Shown one piece after another: positions 24,398 through 35,093 of a stretch of DNA of 64,000 nt. Made by a program: the position numbers and the translations under genes. Position 1 is the stretch's first letter, and each line of letters begins with the position of its first letter. Source of the stretch: Ciborinia camelliae. Its lineage: Eukaryota; Ascomycota; Leotiomycetes; Helotiales; Sclerotiniaceae. The stretch covers positions 1,900,677 to 1,964,676 of the forward strand of contig JANPYM010000012.1 in assembly GCA_025890175.1 (NCBI GenBank), read 5' to 3'. Under the pieces are notes generated by a model that was given only the letters and a program-made list of their open reading frames with translations, made no database searches and was not told where the DNA came from.

Positions 24398-26091
24398 ATG
24401 CGCAACACACTCATCTTCGCTGGCAGCTCATGCCCGAAACTCACAGATCAAATATGCACAAACTTGGGAATGGCTTCGGCTCCAGTCGAGCTTACTCAGT
24501 TCGCAAATGTACTTCTAACGACCTCTGAAAGAAATCATTTAGCTAATGCAACCTAGGGAGAGACAAGTGTTAAGATCATGACTAGCATTCGAGAGAAAGA
24601 TGTCTTCGTCGTTCAATCAGGCAGTTCTAAGATTAATGATAGTATCATGGAGCTGCTCATTATGATATCTGCTTGCAAGGGAGGATCGGCGAACAAGATC
24701 ACAGGTTGGTGGACTAACTTTTGTTTCTCATCACCGCAAGACTCATCTGCTAACCTCCTCTAACAGCGGTTCTACCATACTTCCCATATAGTCGACAGTC
24801 GAAAAAGAAATCCCATCGCGGAGCCATCACTGCTCGTATGCTCGCCAACCTTTTACATGTTGCCGGGATCAATCACGTCATTACTGTCGATCTCCATGCT
24901 TCACAAATGCAAGGTTTTTTTAAATGACCTGTCGACAATCTTCACGCGGAGCCATTGATAGCACGTTGGATCCGTCGCAATGTGCCAGAGTGGAAAGAGG
25001 CTGTTTGTGTTTCAAAGAATGCTGGTGGCACAAAACGAGTTACATCTCTAGCAGATGCACTGAAGCTCAATTTTGGAATGGTTACAACAGACAAAAGACG
25101 GACGCCTGCGAATATGTCAATGAGCATGATTATGAGTCGACTAGATTCTGCCCCCGAGGATTTGGATTCAGATATCAATAAGCTACATATTGGCGCATTC
25201 CCCACAGTGGAAGAGGAGAATGCAGAAGAAAGCGAACAAAACGGAGCAGAAACATCACCGACTTCTAAAAGATTTCCAAACGGTGATTCGCCTCCACGAC
25301 AGACGAGAGCTCATCAAGCCAGCCACCCTTCCCCACAACGTGTGGCCCATGTGCCGTCGTCGGCTATCAGACATGGACATAAAAGTTCTGTTGGAGCACC
25401 TTCGCCTCTGACCCGGGCACTCACAACCTCACCACCAAGATCTGCTCCTGTCGATGAAGTTGTAGAAGCACAGTATACGGATGAGCGCGCCCGAGAGGTT
25501 ACCCATGGCCGATTAGTTCAAGGTCATATCGTTTCAGATGACTATCCTTCACCTACACAATCCGCAATGTCATCTTCATTAATTCTCGAACGCCCTGAAG
25601 ATGATCCCATGTCGATTTCTATGGCCTCCTCATTCTTCAGCCCTGAGCCACATGCACTTGGGGGGACGGCAGATGCTGCTGGTGATGCATCGGATGAAGA
25701 AGAGGAAGGATTCAAAGACCCAAGCCTTGAACAGATGATCACATTAGTAGGAGATGTTCGAAATCGTACCGTCTTCATCGTTGACGATATGATTGATAAA
25801 GCGGGCAGCTGGATTGCCGCAGCCGAAACAGTGGTCAAACGTGGCGGTGCTAAAAAGGTCTATTGTATTGCTACGCACGGACTTTTTGGAGGAGATGCCC
25901 TCGAAGAACTTCAAAACTGCGACTGTATCGACATGATAGTCGTTACTAACTCATTCCCGATTTCACAAGAGAAAGCAAAAGATGCAAAGAAGTTGCAAAT
26001 CTTAGATTTATCAAAGCTACTCTCCGAGGCCATCAGAAGGAATCATTATGGAGAGTCTATTTCTGCTTTATTTACACATTCTAGCGACTAG
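24398..26091 (+). CDS. Ribose-phosphate pyrophosphokinase subunit (Prs1/Prs5-like) with an in-frame TGA
   Basis: Three exons (24398-24508, 24557-24704, 24767-26091) keep one frame for 528 codons. It shows [42 protein letters not shown] and the signature [12 protein letters not shown], then a TGA (24925-24927, codon 140) where relatives have Cys in GFFKCPVDN, and then [18 protein letters not shown] and [10 protein letters not shown] without another stop. Residues about 225-400 form a long low-complexity insertion typical of the non-homologous regions of fungal Prs1/Prs5 subunits. The PRPP loop reads [10 protein letters not shown], a divergent form of the catalytic DDMVDT motif, as in fungal regulatory-type subunits. 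The enzyme complex makes PRPP from ribose 5-phosphate and ATP for nucleotide, histidine and tryptophan synthesis. The TGA could be a null allele, readthrough, editing or an assembly error. Confidence 0.85.
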
Positions 26092-27008
26092 ATTTTCGGT
26101 TTATGATCATCTGATCAATATCAATGTCGATCTGCAATTTGCTATTTCCTGGATTTATACCCCTAGCGTGGCGTACGGGAGGGAAATACGGACAGGGTTA
26201 TGAATGAATTGCTCGGTAGCAATGGGACATCGGGAACGCATTTTCTTGGAGAAAATTAACGAATGGCGTAAATTTGAAGAACCAAGAGTTCTCTTCCATC
26301 AGTTTCTCGTCCTGATTTTACAAGGTGCAGTGAGATATTTTGATATTCTTATCCTAAGTATCTCTTTTCTTTCAACCATCCCATTTCTTACTCTATTTTT
26401 ACCTCGCCCTTTCCAAATTGTGGTTCGTTGATGCTCACAAGATTCAACCCGTGTGCACCCCTTCGAATATCACATATCTTCCTAGGTCACACTCTCTCGT
26501 CATCCCCCCTTCCCTCCACAAAACAAACAAAATACCCAGCGATGCGATCTATAGTGATCGCAGGGGCATACCTTTCCTCTAGAAAGATGTCCTTAACGGA
26601 GCGTTGGTAGATTAAACAAAACCCTCAAAATATCTACAGTTGCTTATGTGACGATCGATACGTTGAGATGAGATTCAAAGGTACTTTATTTAGATCTGAT
26701 TGATAAAAGGCCGAGAACTACTCGAACATATACATATTCGATGAAAGAGGGATTTAGAAGCTGGATCATTGTGTTTGGGTAAATCAAGTACCATAATTAC
26801 AAAAGTCTTTCAGCCTTTCAGGTCATACAACATGTTCGTACCCATTGAAATTGAAAGTGATGATGTACATATATATCTATAAATTGTGATCTATACCCAC
26901 TCATCTCTACAATATCGTCTAACAAGATTTCCTTTAAACCTTGGGTCAATCCTTTTCATCAGTACATGCAGCAATCAGATTATGATATATACTTCTTTAC
27001 TTCCTTCC
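26092..27008. other. Intergenic, convergent
   Basis: This 0.9-kb space lies between the 3' ends of the PRPP synthetase and qutG genes. It is pyrimidine-rich in parts and has no recognisable gene. Confidence 0.55.
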
Positions 27009-28669
27009 TCAAGCCCCCGGACGCTTATAATCCAATGCTTCCACCCTCTTCCATACCTCCCTTACTACCCTTTCTTGTTGCTGTCTTCCCGTTTCTTCGG
27101 CGGTGTCGCCTGCTGGTCTGTCGGTTCTTATTAGTACCTATAATGACATTACCAGACTCGTTTTCTCTCATGCATTGTGCATTTGGATTCTATCTTGGGG
27201 GGCTCTCTGTAGAGGAATGGGAAACGAAAGGAGAGCGGGGGGTGGTGGCGGGTAATGGGGGATTGGGGGATTGGGGGAATGGGAAATCAAATAAGTAAGG
27301 AGAGAGATGTATAGGTACCTACCTAATGGCTAAATATAATCGACTGCCCAGTTTCACTTCTTCGATAGCATCGGTTGCGGGATTGGCGGGCGGATTGGCC
27401 GTCGTTATTAGACCGCCCGCTTCGCGGAGAATGCAGATTCCTGCGGCTACGTCCCTGTGGACTGTTGGTAAATTTGGAAGGGTGGGAATAAGATTAGGAT
27501 GAGGATGTGGATGTAAAGGAGGGTGTGGATGGGGGGAGTGAGAAGATGGGAAAGACAAGAGAAAGAGATAAATAAAATCAACGAACCATTCCCAACAGCC
27601 GCCTTCCCACCAAATGTCAAAGGCTCCTGTTGCTGTGTAGGCTAGATCCATTGTTGCGCTAAATTTCAGAATTTGGTTACCATGTTGTTACCATGTTATT
27701 CCATCATCGAGGAAAGAAAATAAAGAAAGCCATTGTTCACTCACCTCCCCAAACTCCTAACCCCATGAACCATGCCCCCCTTTCCACCCCGCCCCCCAAT
27801 CTCACTCGCCAGATTAACAAAACTATCAATCTTCTTCCTCAAATTCCCCCCCCTCAATATCCTTCCTATCCTTTCCCCATTCACAGCTAAACGTACACCC
27901 CTTCGGCGCCTCTTTCCCCAGTGGTTTTCCCTTAACATATGGTAACCTCCTCTTCCTTTTCAAACTCCCAGAGACAAAACTAGCACCCCCGGAAGCAACC
28001 CCGTTGCTCGCACCTACATGGTCATTTTCCCACGCACCATGCCCGGCCAAAGCGGAGTATGAAACGTCGAGGATGGGAGCGTAGATGACTCCGATGATGG
28101 GGATCCCGTTGATGCAGAAGGCGATGGAGATACAGAACATGGGGAACAGATGTGTGTAGTTGACTGTTCCGTCGAGAGGGTCGACGATCCAGGTGGGTGA
28201 TGAGTCGACGAGGTATTGTTTGGACGAACCGGAAGAATAGGTTTCTTCTCCGATAAATCTGGGAAGATGGGGGGTGAGCTGGGAGTTCCTTTGGGGGAAG
28301 TAGGGGAGACGAAGAGAAAAAATATTGTATACTTATGCGAGGGATATCTACTTAAGATCTCGTTCTTGACGAATGCTTCGACGTCTAGCAAATCCACGTG
28401 ATTAGTTCTCTGCTCAATTCATCCTCCATCTTGAGGCATCCGTCGGATGTATCCGTCTTATCCATATGCAACTTGCAAATTTGAGACATACCCAAATCAG
28501 TCTGCGTAACAATATCCACCGCATTCATCTTTTCCTCCTCTTTTCCCCCACCATCCCCTTCACATCTCTTTTCTACCCCCTCCATCAATATATTGCCCGC
28601 TCTCCTCCCCAAATCCAACGCAAATGCGTAGATATCTTGGAGTTCTTCATCTGATACCTTGACGGCCAT
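27009..28669 (-). CDS. qutG: Quinate-cluster inositol-monophosphatase-like protein (qutG / qa-x), frame broken in a G run
   Basis: Six exons (28669-28492, 28384-28333, 28258-27745, 27658-27587, 27454-27323, 27117-27009) give about 351 residues once one base is discounted. The inositol monophosphatase metal-site motifs are clear: FIGEETYSSG, then WIVDPLDGTVNYTH, and later GAFDIWWEGGCWEWDVAAG. A run of eight G on the coding strand (27846-27853) shifts the frame after GKDRKDIEGG; seven G would continue into NLRKKIDSFVNLASEIGG and GGMVHGVRSLGSATMDLAYT. The C-terminus ALDYKRPGA is in a separate exon 206 nt downstream. In Aspergillus and Neurospora the homologue sits in the quinate cluster and is co-induced, but it is not required for the pathway and its substrate is unclear. 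Intact function depends on whether the extra G is real. Confidence 0.85.
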
Positions 28670-29156
28670 TTTGATCTTTGGTACAATCGAGGCTCTTGGT
28701 ATCAATTGCTCTAGGAAATACACCAGAGAGAGTTTGGAGTTGAGATGGCTTGCAGCGAAGAGACAGAGGTAGGCAGGTAAAAGTTGGTAGGATAGATAGT
28801 GGGGTGGTATTCAATACACCTGGGTACCTAGTATCAGATTGGAGGCCGATGATAGGCGTGTTGAAGCGTGGTGGGGGTTTTGTAGGGGGAAAAGTTTATG
28901 CCGATTGATGTATTGCAGGATTCGTCGATCACTTGTCATAGGACACTGCTTGCTTTTTGAATCCAATCCAATCCGAAAACGATATTTTCAGCTGGTGATA
29001 TAAATGTGTTTTCAATCCGGAGTCTTCAGAGATCTAGCAACGTTTGTGTGATTAATTCTATATACAACGCCCAAACTGATTATATATAAGCCCGAATTCA
29101 TATCATGCTTTTAGATGCCCATTCACATTGAACCATAACTTCTCTCGTCTTCTCCC
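28670..29156. promoter_or_regulatory. qutG upstream region / qutB 3' end
   Basis: A 487-bp gap between two genes on the same strand. It should contain the qutG promoter and the qutB terminator. No clear QutA site was identified. Confidence 0.45.
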
Positions 29157-30380
29157 TCACAGTCTCAATCTATCACTCGCTAATTTCTCTAAAACAACAC
29201 TCCTCACCTCCTTTATCGGTAACTCCTCAACTTCAACTCCCAACCAAACTTTGTCCTGCTCCAACCCCTGATAAACCATCGCCTCTACACCTCCTACTAC
29301 CTGCCACCCAGCCTTTGAAGCCAGTGCTGCAATTTGTGTATCTGGACTTGGATGATAACACATCTCCAATATCGCACCCTTTTCTCCCTCTCTATCCAAA
29401 AATTCCGTAATGATTCCACGAGCCCTATGTTCATCCTCGGATATGGGCGTGAAATCCGGAATCGCAGAAACGATTATTGTGGGTGCCGGTAATGATTTTG
29501 CTTGCGCTATCGACTCAATATATAATAATCCATCACCAAATCCATTGCTAGTGCAATCTGCGATGACCGCATCACATTCGGATTTATCACGGTTAACCAT
29601 ATATATGATTTCACAACCCAGAAATTTCTTCAGTGCATATACGGCTGCTCGACAGGTTCCTCCACCCCCGATAATCATACCCGCTGAACCTTTCATACTT
29701 GATATAGTCGATGGTGATGCATTTTGGAGGAGAGCCTCGCGGATTCCGATACAGTCGGTGTTGGTGCCACATAGAATCTTGTCACCTGAGGGAGATATGC
29801 GATGGTAGATTGTGTTTATGGCGCCGATGGCGGCGCCTTCGGGAGAGAGCTGGTCGAGGTATGGGATAATGGCTACTTTGAAAGGCATTGTTACGGAGGC
29901 GCCGAGAAATTTGGGGTTTTTGGTGAGCTCGATGCAATCTGTGAGAGTTCTGGTTTCGTATAGATGTTGGAGGTAGTTGAGAGATAGAGAGCGGAAGATT
30001 GTGCCGTGGACTGGGCGTGGTTAGCTAAATGTTCTAGAGGGGAGGCCATTGTGCAAGTTATGGGTGTGTATAAATTATAGGATGGGTTGGAAAGGCGGGA
30101 AGGGCTAGAAGTCAGGTATGAATGCTTTTTCGAGTGCAGTGAGCTATGGGGGGTTGGAAGCCTATCTCCAAGGAGTCTTGGAGATGATGAACTGTATGAA
30201 GGGTATGATGTGACGAGAAAAATACTAAAATCAAAACTCACAAAGAGGAGAAAGAGAATGAGCAATTGGATACCCAAACAGATACGCAACTCGATCCAAT
30301 TGGGAAATATCCGGAGGCGGAGTCTCCATCACTGCGGAGGGAATAGTGGCGTCTGGGGTGCTCGTGGTTGTTTGTGACAT
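29157..30380 (-). CDS. qutB: Quinate/shikimate dehydrogenase (qutB / qa-3)
   Basis: Two exons (30380-30242, 30010-29157) separated by a 231-nt intron encode 330 residues, close to the ~320-330 of fungal quinate dehydrogenases. Exon 1 ends in YLFGYPIAHSLSPL, the substrate-binding SxS motif. Exon 2 opens HGTIFRSLSLNY and continues KFLGASVTMPFKVA with the catalytic Lys, GTNTDCIGI with the catalytic Asp, and the NAD-binding loop MIIGGGGTCRAAVYAL. The end has YQGLEQDKVWLG in the usual C-terminal helix region. The enzyme oxidises quinate to 3-dehydroquinate (and shikimate to 3-dehydroshikimate) in the cytosol, the first step of quinate use. Being in a quinate cluster and monofunctional, it is the catabolic form, distinct from the AROM domain. 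Confidence 0.93.
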
Positions 30381-32424
30381 GGCTGCAGATTGGAGTCGCT
30401 ATTCAGTAAAATTATTGCAACTCGAGTCTCCAAGAAGAAATAAGTTGCAATATGGCTAGAATGAATTTTTGAAGAAACTCTAGAAGTATACTGTTAACCG
30501 GAAAGGGGGCCACCAGAAAAGATAATTACGCTTTAACCGAGGAAAAGATAAAGCTTTCGATATCGTGGAGATATATAGCTACGAGAGAAGGAAGAAAGAT
30601 CAATCAAATAATCTTCTCTATAAGCCAAATCTAAGGGTCTAATAACATTAGTCTGTGAGCGGTTTAGTAAATCTTCACATGGACTCCAGCTACTCCTCTG
30701 GTAACTATCTCAACTTGTCAGATGCTCTCTCCGTCTAGTGCGGAAATACATGCGTCACAAAAAGATCGGGAAAATACAAAGCCCTCACTACCGTATACAT
30801 ACAATGCACAATTTCATATGGCTTTGTTTTGGGCGAGATCTGATTTAAGAGAAGTCATAAAAAAAAATCACGGCAGCCCTATTCTCAACTTTTTTTCTCC
30901 CGCAATATTCTTTAGCCGTGAGCACACGTGGGGTAAAAGCTTAACTCGCTTGAACCAATCATTAGCTAGAAACCCCTTGTTATAGCTCGTCAAGCGACGG
31001 AACGGTCCATTTCGGCGAAACGTTCTTATTCGAGATTAGCGTTGCCGTACTAAGATCTGATGGATTCTACTTGGCTCCTTTAAATAATTTTATGTTTGGA
31101 GTCGTGGCTCTCCAACTTTTAGTCTCCGTCATCAACGTCTCAAGGTGTCAGCAAAGATATACCTAAGAAAGGAAATGCTGGTCTAATTGTCTGGGAAGAT
31201 CTTTTTTAGCTGTGAAAGAATGAATAAGAAATATGGTTCATTAAAGTCGGATAAATATCATTGGAGTCCGATCTGGAAGAAATGAGAATAATACAACGAA
31301 AAAATTGGAACTCAAAGGTTGCAAGTGCAGTACTTGGTCATTATTCCGATATATTCAAGCTGATCGATATCCATATCGAATTATTTTATATGAATTACAA
31401 ATACCAAGATCGATGCCGGTATTCCTTCCTTCCCTCATTCATATCGAAATCAAGATAAGACTTGATTAGCCCAATGGATAAATTTCCCCGCTGATTCCCC
31501 GTGGCGGAGGTCTATCTGACTCTACCTAGGTAGGTAATCATGGGGTTTATGTCCAGTCACAAACTTGGACAACCACCAATCCCAACACTCTGTAACCTTC
31601 CATGGGGAAAAGGTCTCTCCCACATTCTCTCACGCCTCCCTCGTTCACTCCCCATCCAAACAATAACCCTTACTGGAAATAAACTAATAGGGGTTGGATT
31701 ACCAACCAAATACCGGTGTTTAGGGTATGATGAACTTCAAATCCCGCTTTCGTGCACCAAATCTTGTCCCCTTCCACCACATACATACATATCCAGATAC
31801 GAATCTACGGAGTACTGGTACAAGCTGGGTCCTCCCCCTGTGCTACCTAAGCTTCCTTACCGACCCCAGAAACCAAGTAATTTAAATTTTGTTATCAACA
31901 TCATGAGCATAATTTTGCCACCGCACCGAAATTGGAATAGGAGTGAAAACTTGCCCAGACACACACACCAAGCTGCTGCTGCCCACTCAATGTCACATGA
32001 ATCTTTACCCCAGAATATATTCCAGACTACCCTGTCCAACCCCGGAAAACCGACCCATAGGCGTGGCCTGTCAAGAGCAAGTAGTGGATCCACCGTACCA
32101 AATACCGAGAATTTCTCCTTATATAACATGGGTGCTCCGTTACGAGTTGTCCTTTTCAATTCATCATCGTTCTTCCTTTCTACCTCATCCCATCTACATC
32201 CTACGACCATCATACCTAGTGGGCGTTGAGGATAATATCAGAAGTAGCGATATTCAGTATACTACATATACTGCAATTGCCTTTGAGCGGGTCTGGCCAG
32301 GGGTTGAAGCTTGTTGCTCGTGACTCACTCTATTTTGAAGAATTTTTCTTCGCGACGCCAAGGAATTTGGGAAGAGACCAACAACATCAAAATATAAGGA
32401 ATATATATAGTATAATTCTTCGAA
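30381..32424. promoter_or_regulatory. 2-kb divergent region qutB / qutD
   Basis: Over 2 kb lie between the divergent quinate dehydrogenase and permease genes, so both promoters are here. GGTTAA-type half-sites occur near 30494 and 30535 (reverse strand in part) and GGATAAATA near 31249; these resemble halves of the Neurospora QA-1F palindrome, but I found no full match. A 229-codon frame at 31540-32229 lies in the pyrimidine-rich qutD leader and is not convincing as a gene. Confidence 0.45.
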
Positions 32425-34213
32425 ATGGGTCTGTTGACTTTGGTAGAAGGTATGAGATTTCTTTGGAATTTGTTGAGATTATTCAAAAGAATGAACATTG
32501 ACGTTCATCAGATCGGCCCACACCGCCATGTGTCTACAATTTCCGCGTATACTTTTGCGCAACTGTGTAAGTGATAACTTATTATATACAGATATTTGTT
32601 TGGCTAATCGTCACATAGAGCCGCGTTTTGTGCGGTGATGATTGGATATGACTCCGCATTCATTGGAGGAACAATCGCTCTCGCCTCGTTCAAAAATGAA
32701 TTCAACTGGTCACAATATTCAACCAATGAAGCCCTACTCATCTCCGAAAACATTGTTTCACTTTACCAAGCCGGTGCCTTCCTTGGGGCTCTTGGGGCTT
32801 ATGCAGCTGGTCATTACCTGGGTCGAAAAATGGGTCTTCAAGTATTTTCCGGTATTTTCGTTCTGGGCGCTGGCATGATGTTGGGTGCAAATGGAGATAG
32901 AGGTCTTGGTCTGATCTATGGTGGTAGAGTTTTGGCTGGTGTCGGTGTTGGAGGAGCTTCAAACTTGACACCTATCTATATTTCTGAACTTGCTCCTCCG
33001 GCTATTCGAGGACGCCTGGTTGGTTTGTATGAGATGGGATGGCAAGTGGGTGGAGTGGTTGGATTCTGGATTAATGTAAGTCCATATATATCTTCCACGA
33101 TTTCCTTTATTAACAAATCACCAGTACGGAGTTTCAACCACTATGCCCGCAAACCACAAGCAATGGATTATCCCATTCGCTATTCAAGTGATCCCCGCTG
33201 GTCTCATGTTTGCCGGACTCTTCTTTATCAAAGAATCCCCTAGATGGCTCATGAGCCGCGGCGATCGAGTCACGGCCATCAAGAACCTCTGCTGGATTAG
33301 GAAACTTTCCGAAGACGACATCTACATGCTCGAGGAAGTATCTAGCATTGATGCTGCTCTTGAACAGCAACAAGCAACTGTAGGGCTTGGCTTCTGGCAA
33401 CCTTTCAAGGCTTTAGGCAGCGACCGCAAAGTCATGTACCGATTCGCCCTCGGCTGCTCTCTCTTTTTCTGGCAGAATTCCTCTGGAATCAATGCCATCA
33501 ACTACTATTCCCCAACCGTCTTCAAGGAAATCGGCCTCGTCGGCACAAACTCCTCTCTTTTCAGCACAGGTATCTTTGGCGTAATCAAAGCACTCGTCAC
33601 AATCGTCTGGCTCTTTTTCCTCATCGATAATTTCGGCCGCAGGAACCTCCTCATGTACGGAGCATTCGCTGGAGCCACCTGTCTCTACTACGTCGGCGCC
33701 TATATCGCCATCGCCGCCCCATCCTTACACCCCACGACATCCCTCACCGCAGGCGGAAAATCCGCCATGGTATTCTTCTACCTCTGGACTGCTGCGTACA
33801 CCCCTTCATGGAACGGTACCCCCTGGGTCATCAACTCGGAAATGTTTCCCCAAAACGTGCGGACCCTCGGGCAAGCATTCGCGGCGGCGAGCAACTGGTT
33901 CTTCAATTTTCTCGTCGCGCGTTTCACGGCGCAGATGTTCCAGGTGATGGGATATGGCGTGTTCATGTTCTTTGCCTCGTTGATGATGTGCAGTATCGTG
34001 TTCGTCTTTTTCTTGGTTCCCGAGACCAAGAGTATTCCCTTGGAGAGCATGGATCGGCTTTTCAGCACCGAGTTGAAGGCGCGACATGCTCACGGTATTG
34101 TGATGAAAGAGTTGAAGGACGACGAGGAAGCATTCCGGAGGAACGTCGAGGGAAGTGGCATTGGATTGGATAAGGAAGGGAATGAGAAGAGTGCGCATTG
34201 CGAGGTCGTTTAG
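32425..34213 (+). CDS. qutD: Quinate permease, MFS sugar-transporter family (qutD / qa-y)
   Basis: Four exons (32425-32449, 32512-32566, 32619-33075, 33125-34213) encode 541 residues; exon 1 supplies only nine codons. The joined N-terminus MGLLTLVEDRPTPP and then FCAVMIGYDSAFIGG match fungal quinate permeases. MFS sugar-porter signatures follow: GRKMGLQVFSG, GRVLAGVGVGG with LTPIYISELAPPAIRGR, KESPRWLMSRG after TM6, FWQNSSGINAINYYSP in TM7, and VPETKSIPLESMDRLF after TM12. About twelve hydrophobic segments are seen, so it is a plasma-membrane proton symporter by family. The cytosolic tail is charged. In Aspergillus QutD is subject to ubiquitin-linked turnover. Exons 1-2 would be missed by a simple frame search but are firmly supported by phase. 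Confidence 0.93.
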
Positions 34214-35093
34214 ACTGGAATGAATGAATGTACGATGTCCTGCTTTTTTTTTCTTAGACGGGAGATGCGAAATAGAGGAGCATCGGGGCATGGATGGGGA
34301 TTTGGCGCGCGCATTTTAATGGCTGGCTGGCTTTTGGGGATGAACAGATGCGTACGATCTTTACACATCTATGATTATTGTTTGGTACAATGTGGCACGT
34401 ATGTATGTATATATGTCGGGACGAATTCACGAGTATAATAATGTCCGGGAGAACCTTGGTCTCATTTAGAAGAAGTTTTGCAGCTTGGTTGAGGTTGCTC
34501 TGTCATCGCTCATTCCATGCATGATTTGCGTTGTGTGACTATAATACGTGAGATTCAGGATCGTTAAGAGAGGAAAGAGAAAGGATAAATATGGTTCGAA
34601 GTCGAGTGCCAGAGGTTTTGTGGGTAGACGAGGAGAGCGGGAAAGGATAGCCGAGAGGAGAAGAGAAGGGGGACGCGAAGAATATATAACGAGGATTAGA
34701 GATTTTCGGAAATTTGAAATCGGGATGAATATCAGATATCTACCCCTTCTTTCAACTCTCATCCTCACTCGATTCTACAAAAACAGAGGCGTGATAACAA
34801 TTCAAGAATCCCCCCCCCCCCCCCCCCTTTTTATTAATTTCTTACAGGTCTGCTTTGCATACATCATAAATGTGATTCCATTATCCTACCCCTGGTTTTA
34901 ACCGCAGTCCCAGTCCAGTTTTGTCACTTCATGGTGTCTCCCCCTTGACTCAAATTCACCACCCCCAATTCCCCAATAAGAATAAGCAATCCTGGACAGC
35001 ACAACGCCAAACCATGCAACAATCTCATGAGTATCCCAGATTCGTACCCATATTCATACTATCCATATGCATCCCCGGTCATCAAACTCTAAT
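34214..35093. other. Convergent intergenic qutD / qutR with an 18-C run
   Basis: This 0.88-kb space holds the 3' ends of two convergent genes. It contains an uninterrupted run of 18 C at 34810-34827. I see no gene. Confidence 0.6.

Noticed and set aside
30381..32424. Possible catabolic dehydroquinase (qa-2) between qutB and qutD
   Set aside because: No frame has the NLLG or other type II dehydroquinase motifs, so absence from this window is the better reading.
33806..34291. 161-residue minus-strand frame inside qutD
   Set aside because: It is antisense to conserved transporter exons and shows no homology-like features.
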